Source of the DNA: Clavibacter sp. VKM Ac-2873 | GTDB lineage: Bacteria > Actinomycetota > Actinomycetes > Actinomycetales > Microbacteriaceae | Assembly: GCF_015351075.1 (NCBI RefSeq) | Contig: NZ_JADKRS010000001.1 | Span: forward strand, 496,001 to 560,000 | Reading direction: 5' to 3' | DNA length: 64,000 nt | Shown here: positions 52,904 to 61,959 of the stretch, in pieces | How positions within the stretch are numbered: the stretch's first letter is position 1 | Layout: each line of letters starts with the position of its first letter | Made by a program: the position numbers and the translations under genes | The notes under the pieces: model-generated | Told to the model about the DNA's origin: nothing | What the model saw: the letters and a program-made list of their open reading frames with translations, nothing else | Database searches by the model: none

Positions 52904-55093
52904 TCAGTTCTTGTCGAGGAAGGCGCGCTCCTCGTCGTCGAGCCGGCGGGCGAGCGCGCGGGCGAGCGCCGGGTGGCCCTGGAGGTCGGGCGACGCCTCG
53001 AGCACGTCGTGGGCGTGCTCGCGCGCGGACTCGATGAGGTCGCCGTCCTGGGCGACCCGCAGCAGGCGGAGGGAGGAGCGGCCGCCGGACTGGTTCGTGC
53101 CGAGCACGTTGCCCTCGCGGCGGAGCTCCAGGTCGACGCGCGCCAGCTCGAAGCCGTCGAGGGTGGCGGCCACGGCGTCCACCCGCTCGCGCGCGACCGT
53201 CTCGGGCTCGGCGTGCGTGACCATGAGGCAGAGGCCCGGCACGCCGCCGCGCCCCACGCGACCGCGCAGCTGGTGCAGCTGCGAGACGCCGAAGCGGTCG
53301 GCGTCGAGGATCACCATGGTCGACGCGTTCGGCACGTCGACGCCCACCTCGATGACGGTGGTGGCGACGATCAGGTCGATGTCGCCCGCGGAGAACGCGC
53401 GCATGACGCGGTCCTTCTCCTCACCCGTCATGCGGCCGTGCAGGACGGCGCGGCGGACGGATCCCAGGCGCGGGTGCGTCGCGAGGAGCGCGTCGACGTC
53501 GGTGACGGTCGCGATGGGCGGGCGCGCGGCCTCCGCGGCGTCGCCGTCCGCATCCTCGGCGTCCGCGTCCTCGGCGTCCGGGTCCTGCGGGTCGATGGCC
53601 GAGCAGACCACGAACGCCTGCCGGCCCTTCTGGATCTCCTCCGCCGTCCGTGTCCACACCCGCTCGATCCAGCCGGGGTGCTCGGTGAGCGGCACCACGA
53701 ACGACTCGATGGGCTGGCGCCCGCTCGGCAGCTCGGCGATGGTGGAGACGTCGAGGTCGCCGAACACCGTCATCGCGACCGTGCGCGGGATGGGCGTGGC
53801 CGTGAGCACGAGGACGTGCGGCGGGGTGCCGCCCTTGCGCCGGAGCGCCTCGCGCTGGTCCACCCCGAAGCGATGCTGCTCGTCCACCACCACGAGGCCG
53901 AGGTCGAGGAACTCGACGCGGTCGCCGAGGAGCGCGTGCGTGCCGACGACGATGCGCGCCTGGCCGCTGACGATGCGCAGCAGGGCGCGCTTCCGCTCGG
54001 CGGTCGAGAGCTGGCCGGTGAGGAGGGTCGGCATCAGCTCCGCCGCGAGGTCGGGGCCGAGCGACGCCGTGAGCGAGCGGAGGTGCTGGCTCGCGAGCAC
54101 CTCGGTGGGCGCGAGGAGCGCGGACTGGCCGCCGGAGTCGGCGACGGCGAGCATCGCCCGGAGCGCCACCAGGGTCTTGCCCGAGCCGACCTCGCCCTGC
54201 ACGAGCCGGTTCATGGGCCAGGTGCGCGCCATGTCGGTCGCGATCTCCTCGCCCACGAGCCGCTGGTCGCCCGTGAGCTCGAACGGCAGCTGGGCGTCCA
54301 GGCGGTCGAGGCGGCCGCCCGGGGTCGGGATCCGCGGCGTGGCGGGCAGGGCGCGCGCCGCCTGCCGCCGCTGCAGCAGCGCGGTCTGGAGGACGAACGC
54401 CTCCTGGAAGCGGAGCGCGTCGCGGCCGCGCCGCCAGTCGACGTCCTTCTCGGGGCGGTGCACGCCCTCGAGCGCCTCGCGGTACGGGAGGAGGCCGCGC
54501 TCGGCGCGGACGTCGGCGGGGACGGGATCCTCCAGGTCGTCGACCGCGTCGAGCGCCAGCTCGACGGACTTCGCGACCTGCCAGCTCGCCATCGAGGCAG
54601 TGGCCGGGTAGATGGGGATGGGCATCTCGGCCCAGCGGCGCGCGGCCGCGTCGGGCTCGCCGCCGGAGAGCTCCGGCCCCTCGTGCGCGTCGAAGAGCTC
54701 GTAGTCGGGGTGGGCGAGCTGGAGGGCGCCGCGGTAGTCGCTGACCTTGCCCGCGAAGATCCCGCGGACGCCCGGCACGAGGTCCTTCGCGCGCCAGGCC
54801 TGGTTGAAGAAGGTGAGGGTGAGGAAGCCGCGGCCGTCGGTGATCCGCACCTCGAGGATGCTGCCGCGCCGGGCGCGCATGGGGCGCTCGCGGACCTCGC
54901 GCACCTCGGCGACGATGGTGGCCTGCTGGTCGACGGGCAGCTCGGCGAGGGCCGTGAGCTCGCCGCGGCGGGCGTAGCGGCGCGGGAGGTGCTCGAGGAG
55001 GTCGGCGACCGTGCGCAGGCCGAAGGCCTTCTGCAGCACCCCCGCGGTGCGGCCGCCCACGACGCCCGCGAGCGCGGCGTCGGATCCGGTCAT
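52904..55093 (-). CDS. recG: ATP-dependent DNA helicase RecG
   Basis: A 729-aa helicase that remodels replication forks and Holliday junctions. A wedge/OB domain (GRTAGVLQKAFGLRTVADLL, then RRGSILEVRITDGRGFLTL) precedes the motor. Motor motifs are VQGEVGSGKTLVALRAML (I), VVDEQHRFGVDQRE (II), LTATPIPRTVAMT (III) and QLRGRVGRGGVPG (VI). Between motor lobes is an Asp/Glu/Ala-rich insert (DPQDPDAEDADAEDADGDAA). The start overlaps the tgpA-like stop as ATGA. A TACACT box 6 nt upstream of the ATG, within the upstream gene, suggests an extra leaderless promoter. Confidence 0.94.
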   Translation of the reverse strand: MTGSDAALAGVVGGRTAGVLQKAFGLRTVADLLEHLPRRYARRGELTALAELPVDQQATIVAEVREVRERPMRARRGSILEVRITDGRGFLTLTFFNQAWRAKDLVPGVRGIFAGKVSDYRGALQLAHPDYELFDAHEGPELSGGEPDAAARRWAEMPIPIYPATASMASWQVAKSVELALDAVDDLEDPVPADVRAERGLLPYREALEGVHRPEKDVDWRRGRDALRFQEAFVLQTALLQRRQAARALPATPRIPTPGGRLDRLDAQLPFELTGDQRLVGEEIATDMARTWPMNRLVQGEVGSGKTLVALRAMLAVADSGGQSALLAPTEVLASQHLRSLTASLGPDLAAELMPTLLTGQLSTAERKRALLRIVSGQARIVVGTHALLGDRVEFLDLGLVVVDEQHRFGVDQREALRRKGGTPPHVLVLTATPIPRTVAMTVFGDLDVSTIAELPSGRQPIESFVVPLTEHPGWIERVWTRTAEEIQKGRQAFVVCSAIDPQDPDAEDADAEDADGDAAEAARPPIATVTDVDALLATHPRLGSVRRAVLHGRMTGEEKDRVMRAFSAGDIDLIVATTVIEVGVDVPNASTMVILDADRFGVSQLHQLRGRVGRGGVPGLCLMVTHAEPETVARERVDAVAATLDGFELARVDLELRREGNVLGTNQSGGRSSLRLLRVAQDGDLIESAREHAHDVLEASPDLQGHPALARALARRLDDEERAFLDKN

Positions 55094-57645
55094 CCTCCGA
55101 GTGTACGAGGGGCGTCCGACGCGGGCGGGCCGTCGGGGGGCCCGGCCGGGGGCGCGCCCGCCGTCGGGTCGTCGGATCCCGCGTCGGACCGCGGGCGGCG
55201 GCGGACGAGCGAGCGCGGGGCGACGAGGGCGAGGATCCGGTCGGCGCGGCCCGCGCGGGCGCGGAGGGCGTCGCCGAGCGCGACGAGCGCGGCCGCCTGC
55301 GCGGCACCGGCCGCGGCGTCGACCGGCACGTCGGCGCGGGCGAAGCGCTCCCGCTCGCGGGCGCCGACCAGGAGGGCGACCGGATCGACCAGCGACGCGT
55401 CGTCGCCCCGGAGGCGCCGCCCGAGCTCGCGCGGCGACTCGGTGTCCGGCACGCGGATCCCCAGGTCGACCGACACGTCCTCGACCTCGCGCCAGGCCGT
55501 GCCCGCCGGGGCGCCGCCCGCCTCGAGCGCGCGGAGGCGGCCGGCGCGACGGGCGCGACGCAGGAGCGCGGGCGCGGCGAGGAGGGCGAGCACGAGGACG
55601 ACCAGGGCGGCCGTGCCGAGGGCCGCCCACGGGATCCGGACGCCCGAGGCGCCGCTCGCGCCGGGCGCCGCGGAGGTCGTGGGGGCGGGCGTCGTGGTCG
55701 GGGTGGCCTCGGTCGGCGCGCTCGGCGTCGCCGACGGCGTGGGCGCGGTGGTCGGCGCGGCCGACGGCTGGGCGTAGGGCGCGGCCTGTCCGCGACCGGG
55801 CGTGGGCTCGAACGCGATCCAGCCGATGCCGGAGAAGTACAGCTCCGGCCAGGAGTGCAGGTCGTGGGATCCGACGCGGTAGGTGATGAGGTCGCCGTCG
55901 CGCCCGATCTGATCGCCCGGGAGGTAGCCGACGGCCACGCGCGACGGGATGCCGGCCTCGCGCGCCATGATCGCCATGGCCGACGCGAAGTGCACGCAGT
56001 AGCCCGACCGCACGCGGAGGAACTCCCCCACCACGTCGACGCCGCTGCCGTCGTAGCCCTGCTGGACGGGCGCGTCCTCCGAGTAGCGGAACTGCCCGCC
56101 CGTGAAGAACTGCTGGAGCGCGAGCGCCTGGTCGTAGGGCGTGTCGATGCCGGCGAGCACGTCGGCGGTGGTCGAGGCGACGATGGCCGGGGTGCCGCTG
56201 GGGATCTGGAGGAACGGCGCGAGGTCGTCGTCGGTCATGGGGGCGACCCGCTCCAGCTGCGCGCGATCCGGGCGCGGCAGCTCGCTCGTGACGGTGTAGC
56301 TCTGGTCGCGGCTGTCGGAGTCCGAGGACCGGATCGCGAGGCCCTGCTCCGACCAGCGCCACGAGCCGTCGAGCCCGGTGACGCTGCGCGGCGCGTACGG
56401 CGCGGGCAGCCAGGCGCTCGAGGAGCCCTCGACCTGCACGCGCGCCTCGACCTCCTCGGCCGGCACGTCGGATCCGGCGCCGAGGTCGGGGCCGATGTCG
56501 TCGACGGTGTTCCCGTCCGGCGGGCGCAGCGGCGACGGCGCCCACTCGTCGCCCTCGAAGCGCGAGAGCGTGGTGACCTTGAAGTAGAGGGGCGTGAGGG
56601 ACGTGGTCGAGTAGCGGAGGGCCTCGACGTCGACGGGGCGGCGGAGGTCGTCGCCGAGGTCGAGGATCGGGTTGACGATGCGCGAGCCGCCGGGGCCGGA
56701 GCCGGACGCGGTCGGGAACGTCGCCGAGGTGAGGCCGGGGACGATCGCCGGGGCCACGAGGGACAGGATGACCGCGCCGCCCGCGAGCGCACCCGCGGAG
56801 ACGAGCGTCGTGCGCGCGGATCCTGCCGGGCGTCCGGGCGAGGAGCGGCGCGGGGCGGGCGGCGGGGCGGCGCGCGATCCGCCGAGGAGGCCGGATCCTC
56901 GCCAGCCGCCCTCGCGGTCGGTCTCGCGCGCGTCGGCGGCGAGCACCGCGAACCACGCGAGCGCCGTGACGGCGAAGGACGCGACGGAGAACTCCCCCAC
57001 GAGCACCGCGCCGGGGACGGAGACGAGCACGAGGAGCGGGAGCCCGGTGACGGCGGGCAGCCGGAGCGCGTGCGCGAGCACGTCGAGCACGACCGCGAGC
57101 GCCCCGATCGAGGCCACGATCACGAACACGATGGAGGCGAGCGGGGGCACGGGCGCCGACCGCCGGTAGATCTCCTCCCCGGCCTGCCCGCCGACGGCGA
57201 GGAGCGTGCGGATGGTCTCCGGGGTGGGGATCACGCCGAGCACGGCGGTGCGACCCGCGAACACGAGCGTGACGAGGAGGACGAGGACGACGAGCCCGCC
57301 GAGCGAGGCGAGCAGGCGCGGCACGCCGAGGGAGCGCAGCAGGGCGGCGGATCCGAGGACGGCCGCGACGACCACGACGGCGAGCAGGAACCAGGCGCCC
57401 GGCTCGACGAGGAGATGGAGGCTGGCGGCGCCGGCGAGGAGGGCGACGCCGAGCGCGGCGGTGAGCGGCCAGCGGGCTGCGGCGCGCCCGGCGCCCGGTC
57501 CGCCGCCGCGACGACCGGGGCCGGACCCGTCGTCGCGGCCGCGACCGCGTCCTCCTGGTCCGCCGGCGCGCTCCCCCGGCAGCGGGCGCGGCTCGACCGT
57601 CCAGCGCTCGCGCCCCCCGAGGCCGACGGCGTCGAGGTCGGTCAT
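55090..57645 (-). CDS. TgpA-like transglutaminase membrane protein
   Basis: An 851-aa protein. A Gly/Arg-rich cytoplasmic head is followed by a cluster of about six or seven membrane helices, an exported domain with transglutaminase core (Cys in RSGYCVHFASAMAIMAREAG, His in VGSHDLHSWPELYF, acid in WIAFEPTPG), a Thr/Pro linker, another helix and a cytoplasmic tail (DUF4129-like). The third triad position is Glu instead of the more usual Asp. It is in the typical moxR-DUF58-tgpA order, coupled at both ends by ATGA overlaps. Substrate unknown. Confidence 0.87.
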   Translation of the reverse strand: MTDLDAVGLGGRERWTVEPRPLPGERAGGPGGRGRGRDDGSGPGRRGGGPGAGRAAARWPLTAALGVALLAGAASLHLLVEPGAWFLLAVVVVAAVLGSAALLRSLGVPRLLASLGGLVVLVLLVTLVFAGRTAVLGVIPTPETIRTLLAVGGQAGEEIYRRSAPVPPLASIVFVIVASIGALAVVLDVLAHALRLPAVTGLPLLVLVSVPGAVLVGEFSVASFAVTALAWFAVLAADARETDREGGWRGSGLLGGSRAAPPPAPRRSSPGRPAGSARTTLVSAGALAGGAVILSLVAPAIVPGLTSATFPTASGSGPGGSRIVNPILDLGDDLRRPVDVEALRYSTTSLTPLYFKVTTLSRFEGDEWAPSPLRPPDGNTVDDIGPDLGAGSDVPAEEVEARVQVEGSSSAWLPAPYAPRSVTGLDGSWRWSEQGLAIRSSDSDSRDQSYTVTSELPRPDRAQLERVAPMTDDDLAPFLQIPSGTPAIVASTTADVLAGIDTPYDQALALQQFFTGGQFRYSEDAPVQQGYDGSGVDVVGEFLRVRSGYCVHFASAMAIMAREAGIPSRVAVGYLPGDQIGRDGDLITYRVGSHDLHSWPELYFSGIGWIAFEPTPGRGQAAPYAQPSAAPTTAPTPSATPSAPTEATPTTTPAPTTSAAPGASGASGVRIPWAALGTAALVVLVLALLAAPALLRRARRAGRLRALEAGGAPAGTAWREVEDVSVDLGIRVPDTESPRELGRRLRGDDASLVDPVALLVGARERERFARADVPVDAAAGAAQAAALVALGDALRARAGRADRILALVAPRSLVRRRPRSDAGSDDPTAGAPPAGPPDGPPASDAPRTLGG
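55100..55105 (-). promoter_or_regulatory. Possible internal -10 element of recG, leaderless spacing
   Basis: TACACT on the minus strand inside the last codons of the tgpA-like gene, with a 6-nt spacer (CGGAGG) to the recG ATG. Confidence 0.4.
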
Positions 57646-58970
57646 CGGGCCATCTCCTCGGCGCGTGCGGCGCGCCACGCGTCGGCGGGGCGCGTGTCGT
57701 CGTCGAGGACGACGGTGCGCCAGCCGGACTCGCGGAGGATCCGCACGGCCTCGCGGTCGTCGTGGCCGTCGACGCGGCCCGGGAGCGCGAGGAACGCGAC
57801 CGCGGGCCGGCAGGCGGCGCCGAAGCCGGCGAGCCGCCGGGCCGCGTCCTCGTCGAGGTGGCCGAGCACCGCGTGGATCGGCACCGCGCGCCGGCTCCGG
57901 CGCAGGTCGGCCAGGGCCTCCTCGACGCCATCGCGGTCGGGGTCGACGGCGGCCGGCCGCACCTCGGCGAGGTGGAGGAGGAGGTCGCCCTCCGCGGCCG
58001 CGTCGCCGGGGTGGACGGAGACGGGGGCCTGCCGGTCCGACCCGGCGGCCGTCTCCACGAGGTGCACCGCGTACCCGCCGCGCTGCAGGTGCACGCCGAC
58101 CGAGGCCGCGAACGCCACCGCGCGCTCGAAGGCGCGGGCGCCCTCGCCGTCGTCGTCGGCGTGCTGCGGGAAGCCGTCGGCGCGCGTGTCGAGGAGCACG
58201 AGCGAGCGCGGGCTCGACCGCTGCTCCTCCTGCCGCACCATGAGCTCGCCGTGCCGGGCGGTGGCGCGCCAGTGCACGCGGCGGAGCGGATCCCCCGCGC
58301 GGTACTCCCGCGTGCCGAGGTCGTCCTCGCCGCCGTCCGCGCGGCGCTGGACCCGCTCGGACTCGCCCTCGGAGGACACCTGGCCGCCGGGCTCGGCCTC
58401 GAGGTCCGTGAGGCGCGGCGTCACGACGAGGCGCGAGGTGCGGCCCGCGACGTGCCGCAGTCCCATCAGGCGGAACGGGTCGTGCTCCTCGACGGCGAGC
58501 GGGCCCACCTCGTGGATGCCACGGCGCTCGGGCGTGAGGTCGTAGCGGAGGACGGGCCGGGCGGCGGAGCGGCGGGATCCGCGCGCGAGCCCCCGCAGCG
58601 ACGGCAGCTCGGCCGGCGGCGTGGCGCCGTCGGATCCGGGCACCAGGTCGAGCACCCACGAGCGCGGCGTGGGCATGGTGCCCGCGTTCGCGACGGAGAC
58701 GGTCACGGTCGTCGCGGTGCCGGACTCGACGACCGCCGACGTGAAGATGCGCTCCACGTGCAGCCGCACCCGCGCGATCACGAGCCAGGCGGCGGCGAGC
58801 AGAGGGAGGGCCAGGAGCGCGACCCCGATGAAGACGAACTCGCGCCGCCCCGCGATGAACGCGCCCGCGAACGCGGCCACGCCGGCCGCGAGCAGGGCGA
58901 TGCCGCGGAGGGTCGGGTGCGGGACGGCCTCGATGCCGATCCGGCGCATCAGGCGCGCGAGGGGCGGCAC
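57642..58970 (-). CDS. DUF58 family membrane protein
   Basis: A 442-aa protein with two N-terminal membrane helices (LRGIALLAAGVAAFAGAFIA, VFIGVALLALPLLAAAWLVI), a beta-rich domain, then the DUF58 block GTREYRAGDPLRRVHWRATARHGELMVRQ and a von Willebrand A-like C-terminal part (LVLLDTRADG). DUF58 proteins work with MoxR ATPases in envelope-linked chaperone systems. The start is 4 nt after the moxR stop; the end overlaps the tgpA-like start. Confidence 0.88.
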   Translation of the reverse strand: MPPLARLMRRIGIEAVPHPTLRGIALLAAGVAAFAGAFIAGRREFVFIGVALLALPLLAAAWLVIARVRLHVERIFTSAVVESGTATTVTVSVANAGTMPTPRSWVLDLVPGSDGATPPAELPSLRGLARGSRRSAARPVLRYDLTPERRGIHEVGPLAVEEHDPFRLMGLRHVAGRTSRLVVTPRLTDLEAEPGGQVSSEGESERVQRRADGGEDDLGTREYRAGDPLRRVHWRATARHGELMVRQEEQRSSPRSLVLLDTRADGFPQHADDDGEGARAFERAVAFAASVGVHLQRGGYAVHLVETAAGSDRQAPVSVHPGDAAAEGDLLLHLAEVRPAAVDPDRDGVEEALADLRRSRRAVPIHAVLGHLDEDAARRLAGFGAACRPAVAFLALPGRVDGHDDREAVRILRESGWRTVVLDDDTRPADAWRAARAEEMAR

Positions 58971-58974
58971 GGGG

Positions 58975-60060
58975 TCAGCGCGTCCGTCCGGCGGCGCTCA
59001 GGGGCACGGCGGTGGAGGCGACGATGCGCTCGAGGATCTCGACCACGGCGGCCTGGCCCCGACCGCGCTGGCCGAGCGCCCGCCCGGTCGCGACGAGCCG
59101 GTGCGCGAGGACGGGCGCCGCGAGGGCGTCGACATCGTCGGGCAGCACGAAGTCGCGCCCGTCGAGCGCCGCCCGCGTCTTCGCGGCGCGGATGAGCTGG
59201 AGGGTGGCGCGCGGGCTCGCGCCGAGGCGGATGTCCTCGTGGCCGCGCGTGGCCTGCACGATGGCGACGGTGTAGCGCGAGACCGGATCGGAGACGTACA
59301 CGCCGCGGGCCGCGTGCATCATGGCGTCGAGGTCCTCCGCGTCGACCACGGGCCGCAGCTCGTCGAGCGGGCTCACGGTGTCGCGCGAGCGAAGCATGGC
59401 GAGCTCCGCGGAGGCGTCCGGGTAGCCCATCGAGATGCGGGCCATGAAGCGGTCGCGCTGCGCCTCGGGGAGCGCGTACGTGCCCTCCATCTCGACCGGG
59501 TTCTGCGTCGCGACGACCGTGAAGGGCTGCTGCAGCGGATGCGTGACGCCGTCGACCGTGACCTGCCCCTCCTCCATGCACTCCAGGAGCGCCGACTGGG
59601 TCTTCGGGCTCGCGCGGTTGATCTCGTCGCCGATGACGATGTTGGCGAACACGGCGCCCGGCTGGAACTCGAAGCGGCGGTCGGCCTGGCTGTAGACGGA
59701 GACGCCCGTGACGTCCGAGGGCAGCAGGTCGGGCGTGAACTGGATCCGATTCACCGTGCAGTCGACGCTGCGCGCGAGCGCCTTGGCGAGCATGGTCTTG
59801 CCGACGCCCGGCACGTCCTCGATGAGGAGGTGGCCGCCGGAGAGGAACACGGTGAGCGCCATGCGGGTGGCGTCGTGCTTGCCCGACATGACCTGGTCGA
59901 TGTTGCCGAGGATGAGGTCGGCGAGCCGGCGCACCTCCTCCAGCGGCATGGCGGTCGCGCCGTGGGCGCGGTCCGACGGGCGCGCGGCGGCGCGGATCCG
60001 GGCGGGGTGCGGGCCCGATCCGGCGTGCAGGGGAACGGACTCGGACTCGGGACTCGTCAC
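58975..60060 (-). CDS. MoxR-family AAA+ ATPase
   Basis: A 361-aa AAA_3 ATPase: Walker A LIEDVPGVGKTMLAKALA, Walker B NIVIGDEINRASPKTQSALLE, sensor VATQNPVEMEGTYALPEAQRDRF, and a C-terminal lid. It probably remodels complexes with the neighbouring DUF58 and transglutaminase proteins. The GTG at 60060 follows GGAGGACCT at good spacing; the longer reading to 60096 would cover the promoter. It heads the moxR-DUF58-tgpA-recG operon. Confidence 0.92.
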   Translation of the reverse strand: MTSPESESVPLHAGSGPHPARIRAAARPSDRAHGATAMPLEEVRRLADLILGNIDQVMSGKHDATRMALTVFLSGGHLLIEDVPGVGKTMLAKALARSVDCTVNRIQFTPDLLPSDVTGVSVYSQADRRFEFQPGAVFANIVIGDEINRASPKTQSALLECMEEGQVTVDGVTHPLQQPFTVVATQNPVEMEGTYALPEAQRDRFMARISMGYPDASAELAMLRSRDTVSPLDELRPVVDAEDLDAMMHAARGVYVSDPVSRYTVAIVQATRGHEDIRLGASPRATLQLIRAAKTRAALDGRDFVLPDDVDALAAPVLAHRLVATGRALGQRGRGQAAVVEILERIVASTAVPLSAAGRTR

Positions 60061-60091
60061 GGAGGTCCTCCAGCGTCGTGGGCGTGTTGGC

Positions 60092-60097
60092 AGCATA
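60092..60097 (-). promoter_or_regulatory. -10 element of the moxR operon
   Basis: TATGCT on the minus strand gives a leader of about 25 nt carrying the GGAGG ribosome-binding site. Confidence 0.5.
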
Positions 60098-60148
60098 CGT
60101 CAGCGATCCAGGCGCGTCCGGCCCGCCTCCGGGGGCGGACAGGCCGGG

Positions 60149-60154
60149 TAGCGT
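60149..60154 (+). promoter_or_regulatory. -10 element upstream of the rsmD leader frame
   Basis: TAGCGT with an 8-nt spacer to a GTG at 60163, the start of a short frame running into rsmD. Confidence 0.45.
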
Positions 60155-60162
60155 TGTCGCCC

Positions 60163-60216
60163 GTGCACCCCGCCCCGAACGCCGCCGTCCCGCGCCCCGC
60201 CGGAGCCCGCCCGTGA
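60163..60216 (+). CDS. Candidate 17-aa leader peptide before rsmD
   Basis: Starting from GTG at 60163 the frame reads MHPAPNAAVPRPAGARP and stops at TGA 60214-60216, overlapping the rsmD start as GTGA. The start is 8 nt after a TAGCGT box, so it could be translated from a leaderless mRNA and re-initiate at rsmD. It is Pro-rich (five of 17). This is a prediction from arrangement only. Confidence 0.35.
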   Translation: MHPAPNAAVPRPAGARP

Positions 60217-60860
60217 CCCGCATCGTCGCCGGGTTCGCCGGCTCGCTGGTCCTCCGCGTGCCCCGGACGGGCACGCGCCCCACGAGCGACCGCGTCCGCG
60301 AGGCCCTGTTCTCCGGTCTCGAGGCCCGGGACGCGCTCGACGGCGCGCGCGTCCTCGACCTGTACGCCGGATCCGGGGCCCTCGGCCTCGAGGCGGCCAG
60401 CCGCGGCGCGCGCGAGGTCGTCCTCGTGGAGCGCGCGGTGCCGGCCGCGGCCGTGTGCCGGTCGAACGCCGCCATCGTCGAGCGCGCGGCGCCGGGCGGG
60501 TCCGTGCCGCGGATCCGGGTGGCCGCGCAGAGCGTACGCGCCTTCCTCGCGGGCGACCGCGGCTCCTACGACGTCGCGTTCCTGGATCCGCCCTACGAGG
60601 TCGGCGACGCCGAGCTCGCCGAGGAGCTGGCCGCGCTCGTCCCGCGGCTCGTCGCGGGCGCCGTGGTGATGGTCGAGCGCAGCGCGCGCTCCGCCGAGCC
60701 CGCGTGGCCCGCGGGGATCGCGTCCGACCGCCGGAAGGCCTACGGCGACACCGTGGTGTGGTGGGCGGTCGCCGGATCGCCCGACGACGCCGATGCGGGC
60801 GACCGCGACGGCGACCGCGACGGCGACGCGTCCGTCGGCCCTCCGCCGGTCGCGTCCTAG
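60213..60860 (+). CDS. rsmD: 16S rRNA (guanine-N2-)-methyltransferase RsmD
   Basis: A 215-aa SAM-dependent methyltransferase for G966 of 16S rRNA. It has RIVAGFAGSLVLRVPRTGTRPTSDRVREALFSGL, the SAM-binding VLDLYAGSGALGLEAASRGA, and catalytic FLDPPYE. The C-terminal 25 residues are Asp/Gly/Arg repeats. The GTG at 60213 begins the conserved domain. Its TAG stop and that of the convergent thiL share the tetranucleotide CTAG. In many genomes rsmD is beside coaD; here it is several kilobases away. Confidence 0.92.
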   Translation: MTRIVAGFAGSLVLRVPRTGTRPTSDRVREALFSGLEARDALDGARVLDLYAGSGALGLEAASRGAREVVLVERAVPAAAVCRSNAAIVERAAPGGSVPRIRVAAQSVRAFLAGDRGSYDVAFLDPPYEVGDAELAEELAALVPRLVAGAVVMVERSARSAEPAWPAGIASDRRKAYGDTVVWWAVAGSPDDADAGDRDGDRDGDASVGPPPVAS

Positions 60861-61942
60861 CGCGCCCCGTCCCAGTCGGCGTACGGGTCCCAGCCGCCGA
60901 GCGGCGTGCGCGGCCCGGCGTACGGCGCGCCGTCGACCGTCACGGCCGGGCCGGCGGGACCCGGGGCGGCGACCACGCCGATCGCGCGGAACGGGTCGGG
61001 CAGCGTCGCGCCCGCGGGGAAGGCCGCGACCAGCGCGTGGTCCTCTCCGCCGGTGAGCACGAGGTCGAGCGCCGCCGGCGGCAGCGCCGGGTGCGCGGAC
61101 GCGACCCGGCGGGCGTCGGCGGCGAGGGCGGCGGACCCGAGGTCGATGCCCACGCCGCTCGCGCGCGCCACGCGGCCGAGGTCGAGGAGGAGGCCGTCGG
61201 AGACGTCGAGCATCGCGGTCGCCCCGGCGCGCGCCGCGTCGACGCCCGCCGTCAGCGGAGCGACGGGCGCCAGCTGGGCCTCGACGGCGGCGGGGTGGGA
61301 TGCCCGGAGCGCCCGGGCGAGCGCGGCGTCGGGGACGGGCTCGCCGCCGGGGCCCGGGCTCCTGGCGTGGTCGAAGAGGAGGCGGACGCCGGCGGCGGCC
61401 ATGCCGAGCGTGCCGGCCACCGCGATCACGTCCCCCGGACGCGCGCCCGATCGGAGCACCGGCTCGCGCCCCTCGAGATCCCCCGTGGCGGTGACCGTGA
61501 TCACCAGGGCGTCCGAGACGGAGAGGTCGCCGCCCACGACGCCGCAGCCGGGCGCCTGGAGCAGGCACCCCTCGCGCAGGCCGTCGGCGAGGGCCTCGAG
61601 GTCGGCGACGCGCGTGCCAGCGGGTGCCGCGATGGCCACGAGCAGCGCGCTCGGTCGGGCGCCCATGGCGGCCACGTCGGCCAGGTTCGAGGTCGCGGCG
61701 CGGCGTCCGAGGTCGTGGGGCGACGACCAGGCGAGGCGGAAGTCGGGGCCCTCGATCATCATGTCGGTCGTGATCACGAACCGGCCGTCGGGCGCCCGCA
61801 CGACCGCGCAGTCGTCGCCCGGTCCCTCGTCGGCGGCGTCCGACGCGGGCAGGTGCGGGAGGATGCGGGCCAGCGTGGCCAGCTCCCCCGCGCTCCCGAG
61901 GGTGGCCGTGTCGGCGGCGGAGGGCGTCCCAGGAGTCGTCAC
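60857..61942 (-). CDS. thiL: Thiamine-monophosphate kinase
   Basis: A 361-aa ATP-dependent kinase that makes thiamine diphosphate from thiamine monophosphate. The N-terminal ILPHLP, GPGDDCAVV, VITTDMMIEGPDFRL and NLADVAAMGARPSALLVA blocks and C-terminal LDVSDGLLLDLGRVA and LTGGEDHALVAAFP are diagnostic. The GTG at 61942 is favoured by a TACCGT box 7 nt upstream; an in-frame GTG at 61951 is possible. It diverges from the DUF3515 gene with 24 bp between starts. No TPP riboswitch is visible, consistent with the short upstream space. Confidence 0.92.
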   Translation of the reverse strand: MTTPGTPSAADTATLGSAGELATLARILPHLPASDAADEGPGDDCAVVRAPDGRFVITTDMMIEGPDFRLAWSSPHDLGRRAATSNLADVAAMGARPSALLVAIAAPAGTRVADLEALADGLREGCLLQAPGCGVVGGDLSVSDALVITVTATGDLEGREPVLRSGARPGDVIAVAGTLGMAAAGVRLLFDHARSPGPGGEPVPDAALARALRASHPAAVEAQLAPVAPLTAGVDAARAGATAMLDVSDGLLLDLGRVARASGVGIDLGSAALAADARRVASAHPALPPAALDLVLTGGEDHALVAAFPAGATLPDPFRAIGVVAAPGPAGPAVTVDGAPYAGPRTPLGGWDPYADWDGAR

Positions 61943-61949
61943 GACTGCC

Positions 61950-61959
61950 ACGGTAGCCT
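61950..61959. promoter_or_regulatory. Overlapping antiparallel -10 elements of thiL and the DUF3515 gene
   Basis: Plus-strand TAGCCT (61954-61959) ends 7 nt before the ATG at 61967, and minus-strand TACCGT (61955-61950) ends 7 nt before the GTG at 61942. They share two base pairs (TA). Both predict leaderless mRNAs. Confidence 0.5.
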
